Assembly (NCBI GenBank): GCA_005281725.1
Contig: SSBO01000009.1
Coordinates: 10,217,373-10,281,372 of the forward strand
DNA length: 64,000 nucleotides
Reading direction: 5' to 3'
Origin: Wuchereria bancrofti
Lineage: Eukaryota; Nematoda; Chromadorea; Rhabditida; Onchocercidae
This document shows positions 12,201 through 24,902 of this stretch, piece by piece (position 1 is the stretch's first letter; each line of letters starts with the position of its first letter). The notes below the pieces were generated by a model. The model saw only the letters and a list, made by a program, of their open reading frames with translations, did no database searches and was not told the DNA's origin. The position numbers and the translations under genes are program-made.

Positions 12201-14702
12201 GTCAAATTATCTACTTATCTGATATATTCAAGCGCAAATGATAAAATTACTGAGAGTAGAACTTACGCAGCCATGAACAGATTTCTCCAGATAGGATATT
12301 AAGTTCAATTTGTGATGTTCCACCAAGATTGTTTAACAAAACAACCAGCTTCTCACCTGAAAATGTAAAAAATGTAAATTTCATCAGTTTAAAATTCCAA
12401 GATTCACATTTCAATTATTCCGAAGAGTGAAATTTCAGATAAATCACATTTTCAGAAAATTACACATTTTTTTAATAGTCCAACTTCTACGCCTCTACGT
12501 ATTAGAAAGCAAACTAAGAGTTTTTCAAATATTTGCCACTTCACCTTTTTGAAGATTCAGTTTTTGGCTGCCTTCAAGTTTCTCCAGTAGCAGTTTTGCC
12601 ACTTCTTTTGCTGTCCTGTACTGACTCCTTTCAAAACCAGGCTCACCATGAATACCGAGACCAAATTCTATCTGATCAGCTTCCAGCTCAAACATTGGGC
12701 CTTTCCCAGGTAAACTGCATGCAGAAAGACTAACGCCAATAGTGCCTGAAAATGATTATCACTAAAATTATTCTCTACTAAATAATCCTAAAACACAGAA
12801 TTAGATGTTGAAATTACTAATTTCAAAATTGCAAAATTATATTAGATCAGCTTTCGTCTTACAATGATTCCACTTTCCTTTATAACTTATTAACCACAAC
12901 TGCCAAACTGTTTTTGAACAAAAATACCAATCGAAATATTATGCTTTCTTTTACTTCTATTTAACTAGGATTCCTTTTGACCAACCTAAATTATCATTTA
13001 TAGTTTTGGATGTTGTCGTTATCGTTTTCAGATCTTTACCTTCTTCAGCCATTGCGCCAACAATCTAAAGATAGAAAATCGATTACTAAGAAAAATACAC
13101 AAATCAATTGGAAAATTTGTATATAGAAATTGATTTTGAAAACTTACTTTTAATAACAGTACAGCACCTGCCAAACCACGACGTCCAACACCTCGTCCAG
13201 CAACGCTACCTTCCAGGGCTACATCATCACCAATCATTACCATTTCTGCTTCACCATCCTGAACATTCGCATGATGAAGAACATTTCAATATGTATAACT
13301 TGCATCAAATTTTGCTTTGTATTATTTAAAAACAGTTCGCTAACCATAATCAGATCAAACTTAGAACAAATTGCGTTCATTCAGACCTATTTAATGACAT
13401 TTTCATTTTTGTGTTAAATACAACATTAATTTCTATGTTCGTTAAAAAGGAGAAAAAAACCTACTAGTTACTTAGTTCTCTCTCACAGAACTATGCTCAC
13501 AGCGCATTAAATTTTGAGATAAAACTTAAGAACCTAACCTATATTTTCAATCATTAACAGTAGCTGACACCATATCATGCCTAGCAAAATATTATTACAT
13601 ATCTACAAACCTCTTTTCCTCGACTCGCATTGAATCGTTCCACAGCTAAACCAAAATTAAGTCGATCACCAGTATAATTAATAACAAATACGCCTATCCC
13701 AGCTGAAAAAATAAAGTAAGGATGAGTTTATAATATGAAATTAAAATTCACCACAAAAAACAAAATGAAAACTGAATCAACTACTCATAAACAGTGCACT
13801 TGAATTCCGAGCAATCATTTATAAAACTTTATAAATTATTTGCTTACAGCTGTTGCGAATAGCATTCAAGCCAGCAGTAATATGAGAAGTAGGTGGTGAT
13901 GCAAAAATATTTCCACAAACGGCGGCCGACAGTAAACCTTTTCCAACGAAACCTACAAAATTAGATTTAAATAAAAGTCTCAAGTCTTTTCACTTCTTTT
14001 TTTTTATTGCATTTGAAGTTCTCACAAAGAATTTGGGAAAGATTTCTTCTCATCAAATATATCAGTTATATTACAACTAAAACTATGTTAGTTTTTTAGT
14101 GAATGTAAAATTTCCAGAGTATTACCTGCTGCAAATGGTTCATGTCCAGAACCTCCACCAGCAAGTAACGTGACCTGTTTTCCTCCTTTCAGCTTATCAA
14201 TATCAGCTCGAATAACCACACGATGGCAACACTGAAATTTAGAAAAAAGAAAAAAAAATGCGTTTATAACAACCTAAAAACATATAGAATGCAGAAAAAG
14301 GAATTATTTACAAATAAAGTTAAGCATGTCTAATGAAAACTTAACTATAGTTTCTATGTGGAGTTTTTTTAAAACATGGTTTTAAATATGCAAAGCTTAC
14401 AAAAATACAAAATTATTTAGTTCTAGATTCAGATTCCACCTATACTATACACATAAAGTAGTGTTTGTTACAAGGTAGTGAAACCCGAAATAATATTTAG
14501 CATTTCAATCTTCTCAACTGTTAACAGAGTTGCATTTTTGATTGGTCAAAATTTAACTGAAGAAGAAGAATAAAAAAGAAGAAAACATAAGCTTTACATC
14601 TAAAGTTGCCAAATTGTCGTGCGAAAGAATTAACCCATTGATACTATCGTCCACGGCACTGTCTGCACTATTTATGAATTTATTCGTCTTTTTTACTACC
14701 AT
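9251..14702 (-). CDS. TKFC: triokinase/dihydroxyacetone kinase (FMN cyclase family)
   Basis: Phosphorylates dihydroxyacetone and glyceraldehyde with ATP in the cytosol; animal members also cyclise FAD. Fifteen exons join in phase: 14702-14598, 14231-14126, 13952-13848, 13702-13611, 13258-13148, 13064-12986, 12745-12545, 12356-12267, 12034-11915, 11719-11588, 11113-10979, 10802-10693, 10436-10299, 9750-9673 and 9406-9251. They give about 585 residues, against 575 in human. The DhaK half has [54 protein letters not shown], and the substrate-binding His in GLGIHGEPG. The DhaL half has the metal/ATP motif GDGDCGNT, then [19 protein letters not shown] and a C-terminal GRASYTSA...PDAGAVAV block. 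Exon 11915-12034 lies in no long ORF and was found because its product fills the family gap before DAPAW. All key residues seen are intact. The 5' end upstream of the ATG is unresolved. Confidence 0.92.
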
Positions 14703-15167
14703 TGTCGTTATAGTTTGGACTGTTGCTTTTCTTGATGATAACAAAAAATTTTGCCAAAATAAGCAATAGATTTTGGTATAAATATTTTGTCTAAAAACGC
14801 GAACTTTAACAAAATTAATGCAAAGAAAAAGTTGAACATGCAAAAAAAGATGCAGAAATAGGAAAGAAAAAAAAAATAATAGTTTTTAAAAGAAATCTTC
14901 CATCTAAAACAACAGATAAAAATAGGTGACATAAACGTTCAAAAAGCCTAATCACATAATCTTTACTGTGCTTAACTTTTGTACACTCCAATGAAATCAA
15001 ATAAATTACTTAATGAATTGAGTCTTAATTAATTGAAACATTCGTAATTCAATCAATCGCGTACAGAAAACTTTCCGGAATTCGATAACACCACAAACTA
15101 ATCGATATGCTATAACTGAATTTTGCTTCTTATTTCACGGATACATTCGTGAATGAAATAGAATCAT

Positions 15168-15478
15168 CACGTGATCACAGCAGTATAAGATTGTAATATC
15201 GTACAAATCATGTAAACGTAAAATATCATACAAGTCATGTACACGTAAAATGTTACACAAGTCATGTATACGTAAAATATTAATTTCGACACAGACCACG
15301 TGAAATATTACCTAATTATAAGAGTACAAAAAAAAAAATGTGTTATCATGGATATGCGAAATATTATACAACTTTGGAAAAAAAAGCTGAACTGTCAGCA
15401 TGAACGATAACACGTAACCTGTACACGCATATAAAATACTATATAGCCATACACACGCGACATCACGTGACTCACGTG
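15168..15478. promoter_or_regulatory. four CACGTG E-boxes upstream of the kinase gene
   Basis: CACGTG occurs at 15168-15173 (in TCACGTGA), 15297-15302, 15464-15469 and 15473-15478; the last two are 9 bp apart. They lie about 470-780 bp upstream of the kinase ATG at 14702. CACGTG is bound by bHLH factors of the HLH-30/TFEB and MML/MXL types; TCACGTGA matches the CLEAR-type core. Regulation of the kinase is inferred from position only. Confidence 0.45.
15200..15280. repeat. 27-bp tandem repeat, three copies
   Basis: Units share the core CATGTANACGTAAAAT, beginning at 15209, 15236 and 15263, a 27-bp period. It sits between the E-boxes. Confidence 0.8.
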
Positions 15479-15671
15479 CAAAATTCAACGCATCAACGAA
15501 TAGATAAATCAAAGAACAACATAAAAACAGGTAACCGAAACGCATAAATCTATTCCCTCACTTTCCCTCCCTTTTCGCATCCCTCTTTTTCGCACTCTCT
15601 CTCCCTCTCTTCTCCTTTCTCTTTTTCTCTTCCTCAAAAAAAAAAATTGAGGAACTGTTGGAGGCGCTTAG

Positions 15672-15819
15672 TTTCATTTTTTTTTTTAAATTCCTTTTCT
15701 TAATTTTATTGAAATAGTTTAAAATTGGAAAAAGTAGTATTTATTTCTTACAACATAAATATATCAAATTAATATAATTTTATCTCAAAATATTTCTAAC
15801 TAATAATTAATAATGATAA
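15672..15819. repeat. direct repeat, copy 1 of 2 (~148 bp)
   Basis: Nearly identical to 16187-16332: poly-T, then an AT-rich unique block ending in TAATAATGATAA. The copies are 515 bp apart in the same orientation. It contains no coding signal. Confidence 0.85.
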
Positions 15820-16186
15820 TAATATGTTTAATAAAAATAAAAATAATGATAACATGTTTTATTAAATAATTTCAATTTAAAAAAAAAAAATAAATCATGA
15901 TAATAACCATTCTCCTAGTAATAAAGAAATTATAAATTACAATTGTAAATAGTTTTATCAGTTTATCAAATATTTCCTTGCTGTATTTTATCAACGAATA
16001 CACTTGGTTGAGCATTAAAATTTTGATAAGTTTTTCCACTAACTTTTTACAAATTATGTTGTTTTTAACTATTTTATTATGTATGTTAGAGAAAAAAAAA
16101 TGTGTAAACAACGTTAGATTAGACGTAAACATAGGGAAAAAAAATCTAATGCATTATCTTATCAGCATAATTATTGAGCTATATGT

Positions 16187-16332
16187 TTTCATTTTTTTTT
16201 TAAATTCCTTCTCTTAATTTTATTGAAATAGTTTAAAATTGGAAGAAGTAATATTTATTTCTTACAACATAAATATATCAAATTAATATAATTTTATTTC
16301 AAACATTTCTAACTAATAATTAATAATGATAA
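16187..16332. repeat. direct repeat, copy 2 of 2
   Basis: Second copy of the 15672-15819 block with a few substitutions. No terminal inverted repeat was noted. The spacer between the copies has no recognisable gene. Confidence 0.85.
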
Positions 16333-16616
16333 GGAGGGGGAGAGAGTTTGTTAACTATTTCCTAATTATATTTTGTCATAAAAGGCAGTTATAGTTATTC
16401 AAAATTAATTAAATGCTAATTAAATAATATAAAATGGAGCGAACATTTATGTTTTACTTCTCCTTTATATCTATGTGATAAACATTTTGATTTTTTTTTA
16501 AAATTATTTAATCAATTTCGTTTTTAATTTTTTTTTTTCGATTAGCATAGCATAGCAATCAAATTGTCAAAGGAATAACCGATCGTAACTTCTTTCCATT
16601 TATTCTTGCCAATTCC

Positions 16617-17045
16617 TTTCTCGCACCTTTTATCAATCTCTGCTACTTTGTTTCTCACACTTTTTATCAATCTCTGCCACCTTGTTTCTCACACCTTTTA
16701 TCAATCTCTGCTACTTTGTTTCTCACACCTTTTATCAATCTCTGCTACTTTGTCTCTTACACTTTTTATCAATCTCTGCCACCTTGTTTCTCACACCTTT
16801 TATCAATCTCTGCCACTTTGTCTCTCACACTTTTTATCAATCTCTGCCACCTTGTTTCTCACACCTTCTATCAATCTCTGCTACTTTGCTTCTCATACTT
16901 TTTATCAATCTCTGCCACCTTGTTTCTCACACCTTTTATCAATCTCTGCTACCTTGTTTCTCACACCTTTTATCAATCTCTGCCACCTTGTTTCTCACAC
17001 TTCTTATCAAACTCTACTATTTTGTTTCTTGTATCTCTTATCAAT
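16617..17045. repeat. 34-bp minisatellite, about 12-13 copies
   Basis: Head-to-tail 34-bp units built on TTTCTCACACCTTTTATCAA plus TCTCTGCTACTTTG, with C/T variants. Because 34 is not a multiple of 3 and the unit has no stop in any plus-strand frame, the array opens three overlapping long ORFs with Leu/Ser/Phe-rich repeats. These are artefacts. Units decay at the right edge near 17030. Confidence 0.95.
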
Positions 17046-17464
17046 CTGTATATTGTTGTTAATACCTTACCAATGTTATTTTTATCATTCCCTACAAATT
17101 TCTGCTATGATCTTTTTTTTTTAAAAAAAATTAATGGCTAATACTTTAAATAAAGAATAAATTCGACCGAAGCGAAAGTTTTATTATGAAGCATAAACAG
17201 ATTTAAAAAATAATTGAAACAACAGTTTTACCACATAATTTATGCTCTTTCACACAAACACAAACAAAAGTATTAATTTGATTTTGCAAACAATAACATT
17301 AAATATCAGATCTAATCATTTCCGGTGTAAAACTGAATTTGATAACATTGATAACAAAAGCCCGAATCCAACATTTTGAACCGAGCTATTGTTATTCTCA
17401 CTCATTATTATCTTCACCTTTGATCATTATTATATCATGATTTTCGTTACCATATTAAACTGTC

Positions 17465-17615
17465 ATGTTTATTATTATTATTATTATTATTGTTATCATC
17501 ATCATTTCATCATCATTATTATTATTATGTTCATCATCACCAGTAATTGTTATCATTGTCATTATTATCATCATAATAGCTACTATTGTTATTATTATCA
17601 TCATCATAATCTAGT
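17465..17615. repeat. (TTA/ATC)n microsatellite tract
   Basis: Imperfect ATT/TTA and ATC trinucleotide runs. Flanking sequence from 17050 to 18033 shows no recognisable gene. Confidence 0.85.
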
Positions 17616-18033
17616 ATTTCCTTGCTTTCTTTAAAATTCAACCATAAATTTTTTCCAGCTATTCTTCTTTTTTTTTTTTGCTTCAGTGATTGATAATTGT
17701 ATTGGGAAAGAAAAATTTCCAACAAATTCCAAACATTTTGAATGATAAACGGAACATGTTTTTTTCTTATTAATTGATCGATAACAGATAGTGTTGAGAA
17801 TGTTTCATTTATATAATCAAGACTTTTCGGAAGATACCTTCCATTAGATAAGATACTTTTCTTTCATCTTTTCTTCATTTAATTTATTCAAATTTCATCA
17901 TTATGTGAAATTAAAATTTAAATTCTATTTAATCAAATACAGTATTTCCCTTCATTCTGTTCTCTTTTAATTGTATATTAAAAATATGCGTTAGCAATAA
18001 ATGAGAGTTATAAATTAATACAATATGGAATGT

Positions 18034-18122
18034 TTATGAATTGTTGGGACAAAATGGCGATGGTATCGTCGAACTGACAGATATTTTCTTCACATTATTG
18101 CAATAAAATGTTGTACTACCTG
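18034..18122 (-). CDS. possible alternative last exon of the four-pass membrane protein gene
   Basis: An ATTTTCAG acceptor opens a frame of 28 residues plus stop beginning GSTTFYCNNV and ending PFCPNNS. It needs a phase-1 donor, which the exon ending at 19754 provides. Joining them would replace the tail encoded at 19202-19033. The reading is Ser/Thr/Cys-rich and unlike the surrounding AT-rich noise. No homology is recognised; this rests on phase and signal quality only. Confidence 0.3.
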
Positions 18123-19032
18123 CTGAAAATCTGCAACAAAAGAAGTAATCAAATATGAAATCACTCAAAATGGCCAATAATTTTGAAATTGTAAATAAAC
18201 AAGTATCAAGAAAAGACAAAAATAAATTGAAATTGTAAATTAAATTATTTATTACAGCAAAGATATATTAGACAGAAATTAAACAAATAAATTTAATTTA
18301 CACAAAATTTTAATGAAATATTTTAAAATTAAAATATTTCACTAAAAAACACACAACAAATTTCAGTTAAAAAAAAATTTCATTTAAATTAAATCTGATG
18401 AAAAACACAACAACTTTTAAATTTAATTATAAAATGTTTTATTATGAAATTACTGATTCCTTTTGTAATTTAATTTTTCATCTCTCATTTTTTCTCAGCT
18501 AATCGATAACAACCGTAATCTAAGCAGTAGTGGTTGTTTACTGATATGTGTTTCATTGATAAGAGAATAAATTTTGGAATAATTGAGCATCTTATTGTAA
18601 TAAATCCTGTTACTATCATTTATTATTATTATTATTCCTTGTATTCAATACAATTTCAATATTAATTGCATAATTTATTTATTTTGCATTTTTGTTGCAT
18701 TTAATTTAATTAACTCTCGTATTTCAATAAATTTATGTTCTTCAATGAAATACTTTATTTACAACTATGTTGTCAATATTTTCTCATATGATAATTCATC
18801 TTCCTTTTGATGAAAAATCAAATTTTCTGTTCAAATTTTCCATCGTAATAAATGTATAATAAAGTACAAAATAATAACTTAAAATTAAATAACAAATACA
18901 ATTAATAACATTTAAATAGCTCTCTGATTGCAAAACATAAATAAACTTTTTTATTTTTTGCAATTGAATTTGTAAATTATTTATTAAAATTCATAAAAAG
19001 TATATGAAGAAGAAAACAACAAAACAAATGAA

Positions 19033-22000
19033 TCAGTATCCGTCATACTTTTTTTCCATATTTCCTGATTGCCGTTCCGTAATATTAGATATTTCCCGGC
19101 TAATATCACCTGGTGATTCTTTCGCTTTTGGAGTGGTAATGGCAGCTTTCATTGTTGCAGAAATAGTTGTAACAATAGGCTTTACTGATTGAACCGGCAC
19201 AACTGAATAATAATTCTTTTTAGTTAATTAATTTCAAATATTCCAATACAGAAAGAAAGAATAAAAACTGATTTAATTTAAATAAAATTTAAATTTAACA
19301 AATTTTTCTCAACTTCTGGAACTATTACTTACTTTTCATATCAAATTTATTGTACTTTATTTTTTTTTTATTTTATTTTCTTTATTGTTATAATGCCCAC
19401 CACTGTTTTGCCTAATTTTTTGAAATTTTTTCGAAAGGTGAAAATTTTAGAATATGAAGGCAAAGGTAGTTTAAAAAAGAAATAATAATGTTACTTACTG
19501 CAAAGCAAATATCAATAAAATAAATATTTTTATTAAATAATTTCCTAAATAATTTATTAAATTTAATCATTCGTCATACTTTATTGTTACTTATTTCACC
19601 GAATATTATTGGAAAAATTTTGTTTAAACAATAAATTTTTGATATCATTGATTTATACTGGCATATTATTCATTTCTGTACATTTTAAGTTATTAGTCTG
19701 ATAGTCATAATTAAGTAATTAACTTATGATTAAGGCAAAAAATTAAAAGTAACCTTTTGGGAATTGTTTGTCAACTTTTTCCTTGTTTAATGAAGGTTTA
19801 ATCATATAATCGTTATCATTATGATAATAATTAGATTCATTATCATCTGCACTAGTAGTTCGAATAATATTAGTTAGCCTATTCTCGACATCATTTCTTG
19901 CCTGCAAAAGAAAACTAATAATTCATCATTTCATTTGTAAATGATTTCTATGCAAATAGCTTTTCATCTACAAATAAAACACAATAAATATTTATTAAAA
20001 AATTAAAAAAAATAAAAAAACAAATATTATATACAGAACTATCATAAAAAAGCAATTAATAAAATGATTAAGTAAATTATTGCATTACTTTTGCTTTTTT
20101 GGTATCCTTTTAAACCCAATTCATATTTCAAATACAATTTAGCAGAAATAATTTAAAATGAATAAATAAAATTGATACAGAAATTTATTTTAGCAAAACC
20201 TCTTTCAATTGTTGAGATGCTTCAATAGGACAACTAAATGAAGATTTTGATTCATCCATTTCAATATTTGCTTGTAAATTCCATTGCACATGTCCTGGTG
20301 GCTTGTCACGTTTTTTCAATTTAGGATTAATACTATCATGTTGACCGACATACTGTAATATATCATGATATTATTATAAGTAATTATAATAATTGTAAAT
20401 AATAATTTTACAAATGAAATACACAAATGAAATTACAAATGAAATAATTCATCCTATAACATACTATTATAAGTAATTATTTTGAATGATAAATAATTAT
20501 TATAAGAAGTAATACTATTGTAAGTAATACTATTTATTAAATTAAGTTTCAAAAAATTGATTAATTACAAATGAAATAATTCATCCTATAACATACTATT
20601 ATAAGTAATTATTTTGAATGATAAATAATTATTTTAAATGATATTTTCATATTTCTATTTGATAGTATTTGAAATTATTTGAAAATTATAATGATAATAA
20701 CCTGTTGAAAGCTACCACCCCAACTAGTATATCGCCAAAGACCATTTTGTTTTGCATTTTGCACTCTTTTCCTGCATTCCTCAAATTGCCTAATTCGTCG
20801 TAATCGTTCATTTTGATATTCCTACAAAGTTACATCGTCCAGAAAAGAAAAAAAAAGTGAAATTTTTTAAATTAAACAATTTTAAAACCAAAATTACTTT
20901 TTTTTGTTTCAATTTCTGGCATAAATCATAACAACAATTAAAATATAAAATACCATAATATAGCTAATTTCAATTTTATTACTAAATACCATATTCTTAT
21001 CTATTATAATTGAAAAGATTATTCTTATCAAAATTTCCAATAATTTTCTTTTTATCAGCCAAAACAAACAATATAGTTAAGTTATATATGCTTTAAGTTA
21101 ATTGACAAATACAAATTTTGTCTTAAATTTATTTTGATAAATCGCTTTGCTTTAAAATTTCGAATAAACACTTGCATTCGTTTCATCATTCAAATGAAAA
21201 AGAAAAAGCAAAGAAAAAAGAAAAATCTATGGAAAAGCTAAGAAATTGACGTAAATCGGAAGAGAGAAGGGAAGGGAGAAAAAAAAAATACGAATAAAAC
21301 AAAACAATCAATCAATTGGTAAGGTCAATAATAATTGTTGAAGATAAGCAAAATCATTAAACATATGACTCGAGAAAATATGAAGTTAAAATGAACAGAG
21401 CAATATTAATTATAAAGTTAATTCTTTTTTTTTTTTTGTATTAAATTTTTCAAATTTGTATGAAAAAAGTACAAAATTTTTTTAAGCCATAATTTTAATA
21501 ATTTTGAAGTCGAACTAAAAGTTTATTTTGTTCACTTCGAGTATTTTTTTAATACGTTTTACTTTTATAATGTAAGAATAAGTATAAATGATTATTTTGA
21601 AACGTTTCATACATGCTATTAGATGTTAAATTTGTTTGATAATATTTAAATTGCACTTTTTTTTTTTTTGCTTTTTTATTTTGAAAAAATTTATGAATTC
21701 TATTTTTATGCGGTATACTAAAATTGCATAATTAAACTTTGCATAAGTAAAATCACTGAATTCATTTTGTGATAAATTTACTACTACACTTTCTATAATT
21801 GAGTAATTTATACTTAATTACTTTGCTATCTGCAATGATTTTATTGCATATTTTCATTCCATTTTATAATTTCTACTAATGTTTTCTCCTAATTAGTACT
21901 AAAATTAATTTAATATTTATTACTTAAAAAAAAATAGGTAGGAAAATAAAAATTACCTTCAAGTATAGGCAACATTTAATAACGGTAAAAAAAATGTAAA

Positions 22001-24902
22001 GTTGAAATGCAGCAAGAATAAGTAACAATGTAGCTAACCACATTCGTTCCAATAAAGCAGTAAGCTGTAAGTAAAACAAAATTACTTTTTTTTTTGATTT
22101 AAAAGGATTTTTTTTAGAAAAGCACTTTTTTACGCACCAAGAAAAAAAAATCTTATTAAACAACACAATTATTGATTAGAACCAGTTTTACTCAATTACT
22201 GTTTATACTGTAAAAATCTATTGAAAATTAAATTGCACCAAATGATATGGGTGACAAATGATATCAAAAAAAAATTGGTAGTCTTAATTTTTTCTTTTTT
22301 GAAAAAATTGCTAAAATTTTCAACTTTCAGTAGTAAAATATAAGATTTATGTTATACAAATTGCTCAAAGCTTTATTTTTGTTCTTTCTTCGTTTCTTCG
22401 TTTTTTTTTTCTTGAAATTAGACTGCTACACAATTAATTATCATCTACTTTTCTTATTAAAGTACAAAAAATAAGAGTGAGGAGAAAATTTTTGAAAAAT
22501 TCAAGTTAAAAGTTTTTTTTTTAAGACTTTACAAGTTTCAAATATATGCATTTTTAAGCATTCAAACTGTCAAATAATTTTTAAACATTGAAGAATTCAG
22601 TGTACAAATTAATATCAATGCTTACAGCAGTAATGATAGCAGTACTTTTGTAAGTGTTGTTATCTTGTTTAATTAATTTTTAATTTTGAATAGTAAAAAT
22701 GTTATAATGAAATTAATTAGCATTACAACTAATATATTGCATCTTTTGAGTGTAAAAGGAATAGAGAAACTTTGTTTGCATACATAAAAGAAAAATTAAG
22801 TATTATATTATATAATCCATATATAAAACTGAATTTTTTAGGTTTAAAAAACAAACGTAGAAAAGAAAGTGACAAAATAATTAGAAATAGAAATATTTAT
22901 TGCCTTTTTCATTTATAGTACTATTTCCAATTATAGTACTATTATTATATGATTTGATAAGGCGTAAAAGCTTAACAATGACTTTAAAAATAACTAAAAA
23001 TTTTTAAAAATGCTAATAAGGTACCGAGATTTTTTAACCAAAGCAAAATTTAGAGTAGTTTAAAAAAAAAAAGAAAGAAAAGAAAGAACTAACGTCGAAA
23101 GTTTTTCTTTGTTTGTACAAATCGATATAGAAATAACTGCGCGCATAAAGAACGAAATAAGCAAGAGATGAAATTAAAAAAATGCCTTGAATTAGCAAAT
23201 GGGGTAATAATAGAAACGGGGATTTCATTAAAATTCCCAGAAATAATAGTAAAACCTAAAATAAATATACATATGTTATGTGTTCTTAAAAATTTGCAAA
23301 TTCCAAAATAATAAAAAACGAAAAGCAAAAATAAAAATTTCAATTATCATATAAAAATTTAAAAATAAACAATCAAATTTTTTTTATTTTGATTACCTAT
23401 TATTTAATGTACGTTATCAGTAAAAAAGGAAAAAAATTCAATTGTTATATAAAAATTTAAAAAAAAGAATGAAAACAGTTTATACTGAAAAACAACAAAA
23501 CAATTTGCATTTAATCGACTTAGATTAGACTAATCATAAATGATAAGTTGTATAATTTGTTTGTTAAAAAATAACAAATTAAAACAAATAATTATTGAAA
23601 TGAACATACGCATATTGCAACGGTGAACAATAGCAAGGCAATAAAATAATCACCAGCAAGTGTCCAATCAAGCGCTAAAGCATTGCAATCTCGGAATAAT
23701 CTTCAATATTATATATTTCAAAATTCTGATTAAATCATTATTGCATTTTTTGAAAATGTCATTTTAATTAAAATTCCATTTAAATTTCATCGAAACATTA
23801 ATTATATCATTTAAAAAAAAATGCATAAATTGTCTTACTGTAGCAAATTTATGAATACAGTACTATCACGAAGTTGAATTCATTTTTGAATGAATTAAAC
23901 TTCAGAAAATTTGATTGATATTTTCAGATCACTGCAATGACCCACTCAAAGGATAAATCCTTTTTCATTTACTTTTTATTCATATCGAGAATGTTCTGCT
24001 TTGTCATAGGTTTCCTACTGTATCAAATCTATAAATACAGTACTCTCATGAAATTATACTCACTTTTGCATGAATTAAACTTTCAAAAATTTGATTAGTA
24101 TTTTCAGATCTCCGCAATGTTTCACTGAATGGATGAATCCTCTTTCATTCACTTTTTATTCATATCAAGAATGTTCTATTTTGTCATAGGTTTCCTACTG
24201 TATCAAATCTATGAATACAGTATTCTCATGAAATTATATTCACTTTTGAATGAATTAAACTTTCAAAAATTTGATTAATATTTTCAGGTCACTGCAATGA
24301 TCAATGAATGGATTCGTATTGAAAATACTCTATTTTGGTTTTTTTTCTATGATTGCCAATGAATCAGAATTGGCACATTTTCTGCTAAGCATACCAACAT
24401 CATTCATCTATGTAAAATTCTCTTTTTTTTCTCTTTCAAACAAAATTTAGGAGATTCGTTCTTTCTGCAAAAAAAGTCAAAATTTTTTATCCTTATTCAG
24501 AAAACAAATTGAAATAAAAAAAAAAGAAATGAAAACTAATCTCGATTTTACTAACAATCCATTCATCAATAATCTCTAACTGCCTTTAGTTTTATATGGT
24601 GTAAATTTATGATTGTTATTTCAATTTAAATATAAAAACTTCGGTTTGTAATTTATGTTTCTATCTGTAATACACAAACATATTGTTTACCTGAGTGTTA
24701 ATTTCTCATCACAATTGAATTTTCGACTTTTGTTGATTATTTGTGTAAACATGCCGCTCAGAATCAGCGCAACAGCGATAAGCTCTATTAAGCCCAAAGT
24801 AATAATACCGAATTTGATATGCCAGCAGTTGCAACATGTTTTCACTTCTTTTGCTTTTGCAGCTGCAACTGCAGCACGCTGCGTTGTTGACATTTTCATC
24901 AT
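19033..24902 (-). CDS. four-pass membrane protein, LAPTM-like, with long cytosolic tail
   Basis: Eight exons join in phase: 24902-24691, 23700-23610, 23255-23094, 22064-21957, 20821-20702, 20352-20200, 19901-19754 and 19202-19033. They give about 387 residues. A short N-terminus ends in a Cys-pair motif (KTCCNCWHIKFG) directly before TM1 (IITLGLIELIAVALILSG). TM2 lies in DYFIALLLFTVAIC plus VLLLFLGIL, TM3 in LIQGIFLISSLAYFVLY, and TM4 in WLATLLLILAAFQLYIFF. About 190 polar residues follow, with a basic stretch (NERLRRIRQFEECRKR), an Asn/Asp-rich part and a Lys/Thr-rich end. The CCxC-before-TM1 layout with four TMs resembles LAPTM4 and nematode relatives, which are lysosomal or endosomal. That family call is tentative. 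The first Met could also be the one at 24893. Introns are long and hold tandem repeats (20431-20633, 23836-24310). Confidence 0.75.
20431..20633. repeat. 71-bp direct repeat in an intron
   Basis: The block 20431-20501 is repeated at 20563-20633, a 132-bp period, essentially identical. It lies between two exons of the four-pass membrane protein gene. Confidence 0.85.
23836..24310. repeat. 180-bp tandem repeat, about 2.6 copies, intronic
   Basis: Units start with TACTGTANCAAAT at 23836, 24016 and 24196, an exact 180-bp period, with the third truncated near 24310. Copies 2 and 3 are closest to each other. The array fills much of the first intron of the four-pass membrane protein gene. Each unit contains a TTTTCAG, which could act as a decoy acceptor. 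Confidence 0.9.

Noticed and set aside
15312..15545. 77-residue hydrophobic minus-strand ORF
   Set aside because: Lies over the E-box cluster and tandem repeat; no acceptor or family resemblance.
16606..17141. Three overlapping plus-strand ORFs of 126-172 residues
   Set aside because: Products of a stop-free 34-bp minisatellite read in three frames; Leu/Ser/Phe periodicity with no start context.
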